Source: Neurospora intermedia (taxonomy: Eukaryota; Ascomycota; Sordariomycetes; Sordariales; Sordariaceae). Taken from it: DNA of 64,000 nucleotides. Below the pieces are notes generated by a model. It was not told the DNA's origin. It made no database searches and saw only the letters and a program-made list of their open reading frames with translations. Below, piece after piece: positions 36,401 through 48,944 of the stretch (positions within the stretch are counted from its first letter, which is position 1; every line of letters starts with the position of its first letter). A program made the translations under genes and the position numbers. Location: contig BTPP01000001.1 of the NCBI GenBank assembly GCA_037102815.1, positions 211,001 through 275,000 on the forward strand, given 5' to 3'.

Positions 36401-39400
36401 AGCGGAAAGTTAACCCTGCAAATTGGACCCTAACCCTTGTCGGCGGGCATAATTACCTCTATCATTCTGCGGCGATATCAACGAACGAACGCTTGCCGTC
36501 GTTGGGGGGTCAGCAGCATGGACGCACTTGTGCGCTCTCAAGATCATATCGCAATGCATGGCGGCGATGTCGATGAGATTGCCATTGTCCAACCGTAGAC
36601 GCCCCAGTGCCGAATGTTTCGCTTCCCATAAGAAAAGAGAAAATCGACGCCTCAGATTCTTTGGTTGATCTGGATGCCCAGTCTGACCATTCGGCTTATG
36701 TTTTGCTTCGCCTGGACCAGAGACAAATGTCACGAGTTGCAACGGAAGTTCTGGAACGAAGCAGCATTATTACGAGGCCGCATTTTCGAGCCACACTTGA
36801 CACACACACACAAACTGACCAAGGAGGCGCCATTGCCGCCCTCCCACCCACCACCCATCTAATTTGCCTCTATGGTGTGCTTGTTGCACAGAAGGAGGGC
36901 GGCCATCGGTGTCTTGACCCCTGAGATCAATGCCCAATGCCGCCCTCCTCTAGTATAGTGTACACACCATCATGTGCACCCGTCCTCTAGACGCCGAACT
37001 TCAAATCGCATGGCTTCGCGTCTTCCGTGCCTCGTACCGATATTGCCCCTTCCATGCCGGGAGGGCGGGCGAGAGCAATGAGAGGTCAATTGCGAGTCAA
37101 TGACAGTCCGGGATACCCGTACCAAGACCTGTTGCAAAACCGCAAACAAACCTTTCTACAATCGGTGGTTGGTTGGTGGTGATTGTTCTGTGATCTTCCG
37201 GGGTCCTGACAGGCCTGGGATGGATGGATGGAAAACGACATGGAGGGGAGGGGCATTGCGAGGGGGAAAATGGAAGGTGGAAGGCGATTATGCTTGTGAA
37301 TGCTTGGCGTATCTGCTTGTATGCATAAGATACTACCTCTACATATGCGGTTGAGTGGTACAGTACCAGTCGTGCAGACGCGCGTTACATTGTCGATAAT
37401 GTGGTGAGAATGGAAATGGAATCTCGCCCGCGGCCGATGAGTCGTCGCCGTTGTGTGAGATAGGTAGGTACTGTAGTGTCTAGGTAGGTACTGTAGTCTG
37501 GAGACACTTGCACTGGACGCGTACCCGTGGGGGATGAGGTTGGCCTTTGCCCGCACGAGATACAACCAATACCCACCTTTCTTGCGTGGTGGTGGTCGTT
37601 GATAATAGTAGAACTAGTGCAGTGTTCTTGTCGTCGCATCCAAAATTGAATCCGACTCGTTCTTGTTCGCGCGCGTCCGTGGATTGCCCCTCCTTCCTAA
37701 TTTCGCCCATTTTCCACCCCATTTTCATGCAAACACTGTAACTCACGGAGGGGTCGATGGGTGCATGTGTTTTTTTGGCAGCCAGGAAAGAACCCCGTCG
37801 GTATCAAATCTCCGATCATCAATGCTCCCCAGAACGGCACACAAATGCGACTCATCGCACATTTCCTGGCGGTGGTTGGTGTCTACGTGGCAGAGACACC
37901 CCCCCGGCACCTTGGACCCTTGTCATATGAGGCTTGCCTCGCTGCCGGTTCGGTTCCCTGTCTGACTGACGGACTTCCTGACTGTAGACTGGAGACTGAC
38001 TGACTGAGGGCCCCGATTTCCCGACCAGCCTTTACAACTTGAACTAACAGACACCCTCTATCCCTGTGGCTGTTAGTTCTGTTAGTGGAAAGCGAGGTAA
38101 ACAAAAACCCCGGTTAGTGTAGAGGTTAGTTGCAAGTGTTCAGTTTGTTCTTGCAACAAGGGCTTTCCGATGACAGCACTCATAAGAGCGAATAACCGGG
38201 CGAGATGGGACATCGCGGTGGAGTTGGACTGTTTACCTCTTGCCTTTTTTGCCTCTTGAAACCTGTCGACATTGACAATTGGGGTTCTTTTCTAAGAAGT
38301 AGCGTTGGTAGAGGTACTGTAGCGCCTGCCACACGCGTGGGGTCCTTTCTTTATTTTCTCTCTCACAAAAGCTCACGCGGTGCCGCCAGCGACTGACAAG
38401 TGCAGCTCGCTTGAGCAGACCGTACATGAGGCCCTTGCACCCCAGCATCCAGTCAACATCGTCGGCGAGGGTCTCACTCTCTGACTGCTGGGAACGATTG
38501 GTAAGAAGTCTTGAACCCATGGCGGGGCTGGTTCCCGATTCGAAAGACAAGCTGGTTCTCATTGGCTGTCTGGGCACCGTCTTGGCTCCACCCCTAGCTT
38601 TGGTGTGCTTGCGTTAGGCTGCTCCACTCACGAGAGTCGGTGGTGCATCCGTCGACGAGGGAACGAGTCCTTTTCGACGACGCGAGAGGCAGCGACCTAG
38701 ACTGGCTGGTGGTGCTCCTCCTTCCACTCACTCCCGTCTTTCCTCGGGCCATGAGCAGTAGGTCTCCTCCTCCTCCCACTTTTCTCGTCATTCCAGTCTC
38801 CCGAAGCTCCGGACCACGGGTCGTCGACAAGAGGCCAGTCATTGCCTAGGCCGACTACCTAGTACATTATAGCGTCTGCTCATCTCTTCACTCTCTTTGG
38901 CTGTCGTCTTTATATCCTTCGTTTCATTGTGGCGATCTTGGTCCAGATAAGTACACACTACTCCTGTGCGTGGCGGTGGTGAACATGGGATCATGATGCT
39001 CGCAAGCGGTTCGACCTTCGGATGTAATGCATGGCAGCGACAAGGAGCGATGAAAAGGTGAGAGATCACATATACATACCGCATACAGGGCGGCCTGTGA
39101 GAGGGCCGACGAGGACCATACAAGACAGAGTGATGGCCGCACGGTTAGACAATGTGGCTCCCCTACATGTCGCTCCCATGCTGGCCGCCGCTGTCGTGGG
39201 CCAACCCAGAGTCGGGGATAGAGACTACCAGAGGCTACTTGGGCACGCTATCGACTATACGGATCTGTTCGGCACTGAATGTGGGCGTAGTGGGCGTCCT
39301 TCGCAGTAAGCGGACGCGTTAGTGGGCGGGATTGACGCCTAACCCGCAAAAGGGCGATCCCAAATGATAAGGAACTTTGCCATGATAAAAGCTGCTTCTC

Positions 39401-39843
39401 CATCCTCTTCTCGGGCAAACTCCTTTTTTTATTTTTATTTTGATATCAGCAAGATTCACATCGCGACCACGAGATACAACCCCCCCACCCGCTTTGTACA
39501 CACTAGAGATCACCATCTCCCCATCCGGTCCCCATCCATCAAACCATACCAAGGAGGGGGCCCATCGACTAGCTAGGAAGTGACCTCGAGATACCAGGAA
39601 AACAAACCGGTTCTACGTCACCGCCGAAGCCGCAGCAGCCGCATTATTATCTTTTTTTTTTTCCCTTCATTTTATTTGATTTTATCTTGTTTTTCCGAGA
39701 AATAGGATCCCGCCATCCAGTTCGGTCCATTCCGAGAGTGTCACTCATCCCCCCGCTAGTTCCAAAGCATCATACGCAGTCACATACCTCCCGGTCTACA
39801 TACCCCCCTCCCTCACGACCTCTGTCTCGTCAAATTAATCGGC
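29914..39843. other. Long gene-poor interval (9.9 kb)
   Basis: I find no gene I can support. The longest ATG-started frame (35821-36366) shows no domain, and others rest on repeats. It holds a 57-base A run at 30350-30406, a GTC-type microsatellite at about 34174-34199, several TACCTCTA words and scattered pyrimidine tracts. The last few hundred bases are likely the promoter and leader of the BTB gene. A long non-coding RNA or a short-exon gene could be hidden here. Confidence 0.35.
30350..30406. repeat. Poly(A) tract, 57 bases
   Basis: An unbroken run of A beginning after CCTTGGG and ending before GACTGCG, about 440 bp downstream of the zinc-cluster gene. I see no target-site duplication or retroelement coding sequence beside it, so it may be a mononucleotide microsatellite or the tail of an old insertion. 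Run length may be affected by sequencing. Confidence 0.9.
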
Positions 39844-41902
39844 ATGGCTCGCAAAAAGAAGTCCGGCTCCACCAAGACCCCCGGTCTCCCTGGCCAACCC
39901 CAGACGCAGGGTCACCTCTCGACGGTCCCCAAAAAGGTCCCCATCGACCACCGTCCCGAGACTTCGTGAGTAGAGCCTCATCCATCTCTCTTCACTTTTT
40001 TTTTTATATCATCCACCTCCCTCCCACGTTGGACATTGCACACTATCATCTTAGTGTAGCATCCACATCACATCACACACATCCTTCACAATGCTAACAA
40101 CAACACACAGTCCATATGCCAGCCCGGCATGCAACCTCCCCTTCGCCAGCCCTATGGTGGTTGCCCTTGATGTCCTCAAGAACAAGGCTCCCAAGCTCTA
40201 TGCCGCCTACGACAGCCAGAGCCCAGAACTCCCAACAGTCTCCGAGGAGATTGGCCATGTCATCGTCCACTACCTCTACACCAACAAGTACGAGTCTCTC
40301 AAGCCTGTGGGTGCCGATAAGCTGGCCAAGCAAATAGTCGAGCTCAAGACGGCCATCAAGGTCTACGTCCTGGCCCGTGCCTACGAGCTTCCCGACCTTG
40401 TTCGTCTTGCCGAGCGTAACATTGAGAAGTTTGGCGATGGCATGGCCCTTCCCACCCTCCTTGAGGTGGCCAGTGACGCGTACCCGAGCCTTGTCGACAC
40501 CGACCAGTGGTTCATCGGCTACCTCAAGAAGCGTATCAGACTCCACCTCAACGATGCCAGCTCCCTCCTCGGCACCGATCTCTTGAACCGCCTCAGCCAC
40601 ATCCTTTCCCCCAACAAGATCCTGCTCAGGATCGTTCTCGAGGTCTGCTGCGAGCAGATGACCAACCCCAAGCAGGGCCTTGCCAGCCCCATCACCACGG
40701 CCGAGTCCTCCCGAGCCACTTCCAGGTCAAGGGATGTCTCTCAAGACGAACACAAGCAGTCTCCTCTCGCCGACGAGGTCAAGGCTCTTGAGGTCGAGGC
40801 CGAGCCTGAGCAGGCTCAAGTTGAGGTCAACAGGGCTCCATCTGAGCTCGAGGCCGAAACGGTCCCCGAGTCCGAGGTTCGTGAACTGTTTGATGATGAC
40901 ACTTCTGAGTCCGACCTGGAGGCTAAGACTGAGACACAGGTCGTCGCTGCCGTTGTGCCCAAGAGCGAGACCAAGGCCGAGCTTCACGGTCGTGACCGCA
41001 AGGATTCCGGCAAGGAGCTCAGTGACGAGCTTCCCATCACCCTCAGCACTGAGCCCGTCATCAAGGAGCTCGACGCTGCTTCTCATGACCTCCCTTACCG
41101 ACCTCGCGTCAACCGGGAAGCCGACTCTGGCTTCTGGGAGCCTACTACTCCTGGCGAGGCTGAGGCCAGCAAGCGGCACAGCTTCTTGGAGCTGCAGTCT
41201 GCTCCTGGCGTTTCCGAGCTTGCGGCCGAGTCTGAGGAGGATGCCAAGCAGGACAAGGGTAAGGCCGTCGACGCCGAGACCGAGTACCTCCACCTTTCGG
41301 CCATTCCCGAGAGCGGCGAGACGGTTGTCGAGTCCACCACTGAGGATGCGCTCAAGATTTCTCAGGAGGCTGCCGTTGAGGAGGATGGCGAACCCCAGAC
41401 TACAGAGAAGGTAGAACCGAATCCTGATTGTCCAGAACAAGAAGCACGACTAACACGCTACCAACAGGCTGAGACCACACCTGCTGACAATGAAGTCGAC
41501 TCCGCCGATGTACCTGAGCAACAGCTCGGCGATGCCGCCGCCGAGAGGCAGGACGAGGCGCAGCATGAGCATGAGTCATCACCAATCGCCCTACGTGATG
41601 CCGCAAAGTCCGTTGTCTCCTTCGCGGTCAGCGACGACCAAAAGGCGGAATTCGGTGTCCTCCAAGAACCCCGGACCGTTGGTGCCGATGCGGAGACCAA
41701 GTCCACCGCCGGCGACCGCACCGGCGCCGAGCCCGCCGAGTCCGCTCTTGTATCAGCTCCAAAGGTTTCGTCGAAGATAGACGTCTCGGACAAGACCGAG
41801 GAGCTGAACGGCGCCGTCCACCCTGGCATGAACCCCAGGTCCAAGAGCTGGAAGAGGAGGCTGAGCATGCGCGTGCCCGTCCTCTTTGGTCGCGGCATGT
41901 GA
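39844..41902 (+). CDS. BTB/POZ-like protein with long acidic C-terminal tail
   Basis: Exon 1 is 39844-39965 (a basic start, MARKKKSGSTKTPG). A 145-nt intron (GTGAGT; branch ATGCTAAC; acceptor CACACAG) splits a Ser codon. Exon 2 starts at 40111. Residues about 42-230 match the fungal BTB-like pattern: PELPTVSEEIGHVIVHYLYT, then AIKVYVLARAYELPDLVRLA and a helical region. The rest, about 400 residues, is Glu/Ala/Ser-rich, probably disordered, ending with a basic KSWKRRLSMRV stretch. A second intron at 41411-41467 is likely and in frame: unspliced 637 residues, spliced 618. BTB folds mediate dimerisation and often recruit Cullin-3 ligases, but nothing here identifies a partner. Confidence 0.8.
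41411..41467 (+). other. Probable 57-nt in-frame intron in the BTB gene
   Basis: GAGAAG/GTAGAA donor, CGACTAACACG branch site and CCAACAG acceptor. The segment is 19 codons long with no stop, so both spliced and retained forms give full-length protein. Confidence 0.6.
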
Positions 41903-43230
41903 CTTTCTTCGTGCATTGATCATGACGATGTTGCGGATGATGATGATGATGATTGCAACGAACTGAGGGTGTTGCCGCCTAGGAGGAGGAGATGAATGAA
42001 TACTGATGGACATGACGATGAACATCGCATCTCCCTCGCTCCCCCTTGGCGGCGAAGGATGCTGTACTATTTTCCTCTTTTTCTTCTCTGTCTACGGTTC
42101 TTTCCTATGAGCGATGATCGCAGCGTGGTTGGGTTGCAGTTTGGTTTTTTGATCTCATCTTGCTGTTGTTGTTGGGGCATGGCATATGCATCTCTGCTTG
42201 TTTGTTGTTGCGGTTGCGGTTGCTTTTTCCAGTTTTTGGATTTCGTATATCCATGGGCATCGGGCGTTTTAAGGATCATCTTTTTCCTATTTGGTCGGTC
42301 GTTTGGAATTAGATATCCACAATCTTTTTGCGCGCACTTTTGAAGGTTCCATTTGATGAAGGTGAAGATGATGAAGAGAAAGATGAAGATGATACCTATC
42401 TGAGTGATTTACATGCACAAGTTTGTTTGGCAAGGAGGTTTTTTTTGCGTTTGCTTCCATTTTCCCATTTTCTGCCTTTTGAGTTTCATTTCCATGAAGG
42501 CGGCATCGACCTAGATTGGCACTTTGACTGCTTCAGAGCAGATCACGTTACGAGCGCTGGAAGGACAAAATACCTACCTTTACATTAAAAGATACCACAT
42601 AGCGGAAATACCTCAATGATACCTACCTAATATCCAAAAATCTCGGAACGAGTAGGCAATTTAGTTGGTTTGTTTCCAGCCATTGTTGGTGATATTGCTT
42701 TCGAAACGATGTTTTAACATGCTAGAGGTAAGTACCTACCAGCAGTCTTAGAGATCTCGATGAACCAAGGCAACACACAATGAAACAGTCTGGTGGCAGA
42801 TATCTTGTGTTGTCAGCAGATCACCAAGGTTGTTGGGCCATTGAGGTTCACAAACAGCGGAGACCTGTTCGAGGTGTCATTTTGATGGACCTCGCAGGCC
42901 CCGCTGTTAGGGGTGTGCTGTGGTTATAGGGCTGGCTGGTGGGCAACATATGGAAAGTGGGGGGTTCCATTCGACCCGCTATCCCCGCCCCCCATTCCAT
43001 TCGGCAGCCGTCTCCGAGGGCCTCAGCTACGGGCAGTACCTTGGTTAGTAGGCGTCAACGCCCGCCAAAACGCCCAATGCTACCCCGCCATGTATGACGG
43101 GACAGCCTTCTCCAAAAATTACATGCTCCCGCCCGTCCTGCTTCCATCCGATTCCTGTTCCCGCTCCCGAAAGACATCCAACTTTGGCAACCTTGACGGC
43201 ATTGTTTGTTAGACTACATAGATTCGCAAG
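41903..43230. other. Intergenic between BTB gene and DUF89 gene
   Basis: A GAT microsatellite lies just after the stop (about 41936-41953), then T-rich sequence likely to be the 3' region. Two TAGAGGTA/TACCTACC-type words occur near 42720. No gene seen. Confidence 0.45.
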
Positions 43231-44980
43231 ATGGAGTTTGAACCCAAGATCCGTAAGTTTGAATATGCGTTGCCATTGTAGGAATAAAGGAATGAGTAAA
43301 GCTGACATTGTTCCCAGGTACGGCCTCTACGGGCGACAAGACGTCATTTGCCTACGAGACCGCCAGGAAGCGGTGGCCCATCATCATCGTGAGCCTCGTC
43401 CAATCTTCTTGCTTCGACACACAACCGACCAATAACCGCTAACCACCACTTTATATACGCCATAGACCCAAGCCATTGACGATGTCTACCGTACCACCGG
43501 CCAAACCGACGACGCTGAGAAGCGCGAGGAGGGCAAGAAGATTATCAACGACCTTGCCACGCTCAAATACGAAGTCCAGCACGACCGCGCCCTGACGTTC
43601 GTCCGCCCAGTTGCCCCCAAAGCAAATGCTAGTACATATACACAGAAGAGAAGATGTGCTAAGACAGCAACAGACCCATTCCCGACGATGGCGTCTCCGA
43701 CGTGGCTACCTACAACCAGATCCTCGAGTCTCTCGGCAAGCCCACCTGGCTGAACGTCTCCTGGCTGTTCAGCGAGTGCTACCTCTACCGGTGCGTCCCT
43801 CTTTCCATCCCTACCCCTTTTCCTGCCTGGCCCATACATTATGATGTCGCATCTATAAGGTGTCTAACCACCCTTGTCAACAAATAGCCGCATCAGCACC
43901 TCCTTCGCCCTCTCCACCCACTGGAAGAACTACGACATCTTTGCCCGCCAAAAGATCAAGACCTTCCGCTCCTCCCGCCCCGCCGTCGTCGAGCTCGCCG
44001 CCCGCTACAAGGACCTCATCACCCAACTCCGCTCCCACACCGGCGAGACATCGGAAGAAGCCGACAAGTTGCTCTTCACCGAAATGTGCGAGATCTGCCT
44101 CTGGGGTAACGCCACCGATCTCTCGCTCCTGACCTCCCTCTCGTACGAAGACATCCAGAAGCTGCAAGGGTCCGAGGCGCGCAAGAAGAGCGAGGCCAAC
44201 ATCCTTGTGAATGATCTGGAGGAGGTTTACAAGCAGTTGGTGGAGGCGAAGAAGGCCGGCAAGACGGAAAGAGTGGTGGATATCGTTCTCGACAACGCCG
44301 GGTTTGAGTTGTATGTCGACTTGATTCTTGCTGGGTACCTCTTGACGGCGGGACTGGCGACCAGGGTGACGCTGCATGCCAAGTCGATTCCTTGGTTCGT
44401 CTCGGACGTCTTGCCGGGGGATTTCGGTGCGCTGTTGAATGCTCTGGCGGCACCCGTGCCTTTCTTCGAGACGGCTACCGAGGAGGAGGAACTACAGGGC
44501 AAGACTCCCGAGAAGCTTTCCGACAAGGAAAAGGAGGAATTGTCGTTCTTGTTCCAGGAGTGGTCCATCCTCCACGCCGAAGGCAAGCTCGGCCTGCGCG
44601 CCAACCGCTTCTGGACGGGCCCTGGCTCCTTCTGGCGCCTCGTTGATCCCAACGCCGATGAACAGACCAAGGAGTTGGCCGAGGACTTGCGCAAGAGCGA
44701 GCTGGTTGTGTTCAAGGGCGATTTGAACTACCGCAAGTTGGTCGGTGATGCCGAGTGGGATCCTACCACGCCGTTTACGGAAGCTATTGGACCACTTGGG
44801 CCGGGGTCGGGGATCAATATCCTGGCATTGAGGACATGCAAGGCGGATGTTGTCGTGGGATTACCCAAGGGAATGGATGAGGAGTTGAGGGCAAGGGAGG
44901 GCGGAGGCGGGGATTCCGGAGCGAGAAAGTGGGCGTGGAATGGCAAGTATGCCGTTGTGTCGTTTTCCAAGGGGGCGTAA
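43231..44980 (+). CDS. DUF89/ARMT1-family damage-control phosphatase
   Basis: Exons 43231-43252, 43318-43388, 43466-43596, 43674-43790 and 43888-44980 give 477 residues; all four introns have GT donors, AG acceptors and CTRAY-like branch sites. The family (yeast YMR027W, human ARMT1) removes phosphate from sugar-phosphate metabolites such as fructose-1-phosphate; a glutamate methyltransferase activity has also been claimed. Matching features: an N-terminal helical domain (TSFAYETARKRWPIII), the metal-site segment VLDNAGFELYVDL with D249, N250 and D258, WFVSDVLPGDF (D287), VVFKGDLNYRKLVGD (K390, D392) and a C-terminal LRTCKADVVVGLPKG. Length fits the family. No targeting signal, so it is likely cytosolic. 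The tiny first exon (22 nt) is set by the only ATG giving an in-frame join. Confidence 0.9.
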
Positions 44981-45405
44981 GAAGACCAAGCTTCATTGGT
45001 TGTTCATTTTCTTTTTTATATATTCGCCCTTTTCTTGCTCGTCTGGTTCTATGCTTACACTACTATAGATCTGCATGAAAGAGTGTTAATAGATGGTCGT
45101 TGGATATTAATACTTTTTCTTACGTCTCCTTCATTCATTATATGTACAGGTTGTCTGCCTTTCTATTTGGCCAGCTACATCCCTTTAATTCACACCAAAA
45201 GGGTCCTTGTAACAGAAAAGCTTCTGTCCTAGGCAGAGGACCTACTTGGACGCGGCAGACACATCACATAGTGGTTACATGTCTTCTTTGAGCGCGCATT
45301 TGGGGGTTAGGGTGCGTACTTACTACATTTTGTCCGCGACGTTTTGGCTAATGTAGTAGCCAGGGACAAGTCGCGAGTCTCCCGTTGGCGTCCTGTCCAT
45401 GACGC
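44981..45405. other. Convergent 3' region
   Basis: 425 bp between the stop codons of the plus-strand DUF89 gene and the minus-strand proline-rich gene. T-rich, AT-rich sequence suited to polyadenylation of the DUF89 transcript; nothing else seen. Confidence 0.5.
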
Positions 45406-46425
45406 TTAACGAGGAGTACCTCCTCCTCCTCCTTCTCGTCCTTCATTTTCATGCCCAGACTGAGACTGCTGGAGTTGGCGTTGCTGGCGGAGCTGGCGAA
45501 GGTGGTGAAGCCCGGGCGTCTGGGCTGGCACAGCAGGCGGGCCAGAGGCCGGAGCAGCAGGCGGGACAGACATCGGAGCAAAGGGAGCACGCGGAGCTAG
45601 CGGGCTATGGAGCTGCCCATAGAGATGTCCAGACGGCGGGACAGGCGGCGGGATAGACGGCGGGAGAGAAGGAGCAGGCGGAACAGCCACAGCAGCAGCA
45701 GGAGGACGAGGAGGAGGAGGAGCAGGAGCGTAATATCCCGTCGGCTGCCCATATACCTGCCCCTGCATATACGGCGGCGGCGGCAAAGGAATGCCTTGCC
45801 GATAGTTGGCAAGATGCCAGGGCGTGCTCGCCGGCAGACCAGGCAGACCAGGCAGCCCAAACGACGGAGCAGACGGCAGGACAGACGAGGACGGCCCAAA
45901 TGGCAGGGCAGCAGCAGCAGCAGCAGACGGCAGCAGCGGCAGCAGTGGCGGCGGCGCAGAGGCCAGTTGGCGAAGCCAAACAGGCAACTCAAGAGCAGGC
46001 CGCACACGCGCAAAGAAGCCCACGAAGTCAGCGGGCAGATTATAGCCCAAAGGCAAATAACTCACCAGACGACGAAGCAGATGACGAAGCAGGTGATGGC
46101 GGAGCAGACGGAGGAGAGCCCAGACCAGGAGAAGGAGATCTTGGACCTGTAGTCTGCTGCTGCTGCTGCTGCTGCTGCTACTGATGGTGCTGCCGAGACC
46201 GAGACTGGCGCCGAGGCCAAAGTGGGAGTGGGAGAAGTTGGAGAGGGAGCGGGAGAGGGAGCCGGAGAGGTTGACGAGGGCGCGAAAGATGGTGCCGAAG
46301 AGAGAGAGGAAGCTGGCGAGGGTGGTGCGGGCGCTGTGGTAGCCTTGGTGCATGGAGATGGAGAGGGTCGCGAGGCGGGAGATGAAGCGGACCCAGTGGG
46401 TGAGGTGGTGGGAGATGGGGTCCAT
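45406..46425 (-). CDS. Proline-rich protein with amphipathic/hydrophobic N-terminal half, 339 aa
   Basis: A single open frame from the ATG at 46425 to TAA at 45406-45408. Residues 1-75 are Ser/Leu/His-rich with repeated LSGSLSRSLSNFS. A serine run follows, then a Leu/Arg/His-rich helical stretch (about 95-170: LLLLVWALLRLLRHHLL). From about 175 it is Pro/Ala-rich with PPYMQGQVYGQPTGYY-like segments, ending in a Gln/Arg tail. The leucine-rich helices could associate with a membrane or lipid surface (inference). The antisense frame is an arginine-rich artefact of the Pro codons. The leader upstream is a (CCACCA)n-like repeat. I do not recognise a family; some of the open frame may be due to composition. 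Confidence 0.55.
   Translation of the reverse strand: MDPISHHLTHWVRFISRLATLSISMHQGYHSARTTLASFLSLFGTIFRALVNLSGSLSRSLSNFSHSHFGLGASLGLGSTISSSSSSSSSRLQVQDLLLLVWALLRLLRHHLLRHLLRRLVSYLPLGYNLPADFVGFFARVRPALELPVWLRQLASAPPPLLPLLPSAAAAAALPFGPSSSVLPSAPSFGLPGLPGLPASTPWHLANYRQGIPLPPPPYMQGQVYGQPTGYYAPAPPPPRPPAAAVAVPPAPSLPPSIPPPVPPSGHLYGQLHSPLAPRAPFAPMSVPPAAPASGPPAVPAQTPGLHHLRQLRQQRQLQQSQSGHENEGREGGGGGTPR
46151..46180. repeat. CTG microsatellite within the proline-rich gene
   Basis: About ten CTG units (CAG on the coding strand) that encode the serine run of the minus-strand protein. Confidence 0.8.
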
Positions 46426-46437
46426 GGTTGTGATGGT

Positions 46438-46530
46438 GGTGGTGGTGGTGGTGGTTTTGTTGTTGTTGTTGGTGGCGTGATGGTGTTGTTGTTGTTGGTG
46501 GTGGTGTTGTTGTGGTGTTGTTGGTGGTGA
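46438..46530. repeat. GGT/GTT microsatellite
   Basis: Imperfect GGT and GTT triplets immediately upstream of the minus-strand proline-rich gene, in its probable leader. Both strands appear falsely open here. Confidence 0.85.
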
Positions 46531-47559
46531 TGTGATGTTGGAGTGAGGAGGGGTTGGAAAGGGTGAGGATTGGGGAGAAAGGGTGAGGGTGGGGGAGGAT
46601 GAGGGAGGACGGGTTGTTTTGGTGCAAGAGTGATCTTATTGAGAGGATCTTATTGATGGTTCGCGGCATGATTTTAGAAATAATCGAAGAAAAAAAGAAG
46701 ACACACACGGACACACGGATACACAAAAAAAGAAAAAAAGAATTAGAAAAAAAGAAAAAAAGACTGTCTCGCTGAGTCGCTGCCGAGGGGGTATGGCAAG
46801 AGGCGGGCCCGTAGAAGTACCTTAGTAGGTAATTTTTATTTTTTGATTTTATTTTCCTTTTCACTAGCAGCTTGTCTGGCTATCTTGGTGCTCCTGTTTG
46901 TCTTTTGCTCCCCTTCTCGGCTAACTGTACTTGAGATACCGGCTTTTCATTTCTGCTCCTTCCTCCATGCCACCAAGCTGCCGTCTATGTCTTCTTGGGC
47001 CTGAGGCATCAAGCAAGGTATACGTCAGTCACGAACTACAATGACAATCAAAAAATTCGGTACGGTCTTGCAATTTGTCCCTCGGTTCCGATATAGGAGA
47101 GGGGCAGAATTCTTCGACGCAGTTGGGAAGAGAGTTTAGTGACCCAGCAACCTGGAAGAGATGGGACGGAAGCGGAGCCTGTCTAGTGAGACATTCGGTT
47201 TTGTATACGCTACCACCACGATCCAGGGCTTGAGGTTGCGGCTTCAATAACTTGGCAGGGAAGACCACCTATTCAACCTTGGACTTTCAGCTTTTCAAAA
47301 ATGGCTGCAAGTTTGAGATGAGGGTCAAATGTCATTACACGGTAAGACACTCCCATGACCGACAGCTACCTCTAGAATTGGAGTCTGGGGGAAAAGAGAC
47401 TAGAGGTATCGTAACTAGAGGTATCGTTAACGGTACTCCAAGCCAGGACAAACTTGAGACGGGAAACGCACTGGAAGCCTAGGGGCAACCGAATGCTTTT
47501 ATGTGCTGGACCGGTTGCGTATATTGTGATGCGTTGATATTACCTACCTTAAGATTACC

Positions 47560-48170
47560 TCTACACAGCTCCAGCTGTTGTAAGGCCATACGAGGATTCG
47601 GCTATAACCGGATACATCACCGCGTGCGCTTTAGTGACGCCCTGTTGTGTTTCCAGGACGAAGCCGAGAGCCGTTTTCATAATGGGAGTGAGATATCTAT
47701 TGGTGGAAATGCATTTAACTATCTCTACTACGTAGCCAGGCGACCCTGTGCATCTTCTGGTTCCGCTGAGCTGGATTCGGCTTAACAAAGCGAGTCAGCA
47801 GCGTGATGGCGTTGACTTGGGCGCGGGCATGGACAGTGTAGACCTCAGCCCAAATCCTGCGCCGAGCAGCAATGTGTAGGTCGCGCAGGCTGGCTCGAAG
47901 GGCCTCACGAATGCTATGATGAAGTTGGCCAGCTGCCGGGATATTTAGACCAAGATGTTCTTGCCGAAGTCGAGCAAGATTTGCTCCTTCGCGCCAGCCG
48001 TTGTGCGAGTGCTGATATTAAACACCATATGCCCAGCCATGTTCTTCGGTACCAGACCTACGTTTCCGATCTTCTGGTTTGCAGCTTCCAGGAGCTCAGT
48101 ATCATACGATTCGGAAGAGGCGATTAAGTGGTAGTTGATGGAGACTTGAGCAGCCTCCTTGTCCAACGCA
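47560..48170 (-). pseudogene. Decayed coding block, unrecognised
   Basis: The minus strand shows coding-like runs in different frames: EAAQVSINYHLIASSESYDT (about 48160 downward), HHSIREALRASLRDLHIAAR (47940 downward) and TALGFVLETQQGVTKAHAVM (about 47685 downward). They are separated by stops and frame changes and no one frame spans the block. It may be the remains of a host gene or repeat. Family not recognised. Confidence 0.35.
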
Positions 48171-48944
48171 TGCTACCTGCTAAGTACCTCTACACCTTAG
48201 GTAGGTAGGTACCTTCGTGATTAAGGTGGCTTGTGAACTGGACTTGGATCTTTGGATTGCATTCAAGTTTATTCCGTGTGCATTGCCATTTTTCATTCGT
48301 CAAATTCAGAATCCATTCCACTTATCAGTACCGCAGCAGACCGTTGTTAAATCGTTCCATGTTCTCCCACACGCTCTTTTCAGTTCTGTGTGTCCGATTC
48401 CATGCTCTCGGCCGAATGAAAATATGGCTGTCGTGCTGGCTTTCTGCTTCTGAGTCTGTCTCTATCAGAATTCCTTTTCATTGTTTTAGACCTTGCGGAA
48501 CCAGGGTAAACGTCAGGGCTCAAATTTGAGCGAGGTCGAGGCAGAAAACTGAATTGATCGGACACCCTGGGAGATGGGACGAAAGCAGAAACCGTTCTCG
48601 GCACGTCTTAGGCTCATGGATCTCTGGTTTGGCTGGGATAGCGTTACAAGCTGGATTCTGCTGTCTTGGCTCGAGCTTTTCCCTTTGATCATCAGCGATT
48701 GTTGATGATGTAGTATTTTGATGTGCTTCTTGTTGTTTGGCTTAGGGGAAGAACATGGATGAAATGGTCTTGGTCTGTTTGGGGAGGTTGCGAGAGATAC
48801 ATTAAAACTTGTAGAAGAGCGGAATTGCGTAAGACATATTTGCGTGACTGGAATAGACACTACCTCTAGCGTCTAGAGGTAGAGGTATATCCATGACCAC
48901 TATCCTCTTACATTCCGGACAGAACGTTTATATAGGTAGGATAG

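Noticed and set aside
40680-41414. Long frames on both strands over the BTB gene tail
   Set aside because: Shadows of the Glu/Ala-rich repeat-like coding sequence.
45607-46152. Arginine-rich open frame on the plus strand, 181 codons
   Set aside because: It is the antisense reading of the proline/leucine-rich gene; the Arg/Gln runs follow from that composition.
46178-46864. His/Pro/Thr-rich open frame on the minus strand, 228 codons
   Set aside because: Made by the GGT/GTT microsatellite and a frame shadow of the proline-rich gene.
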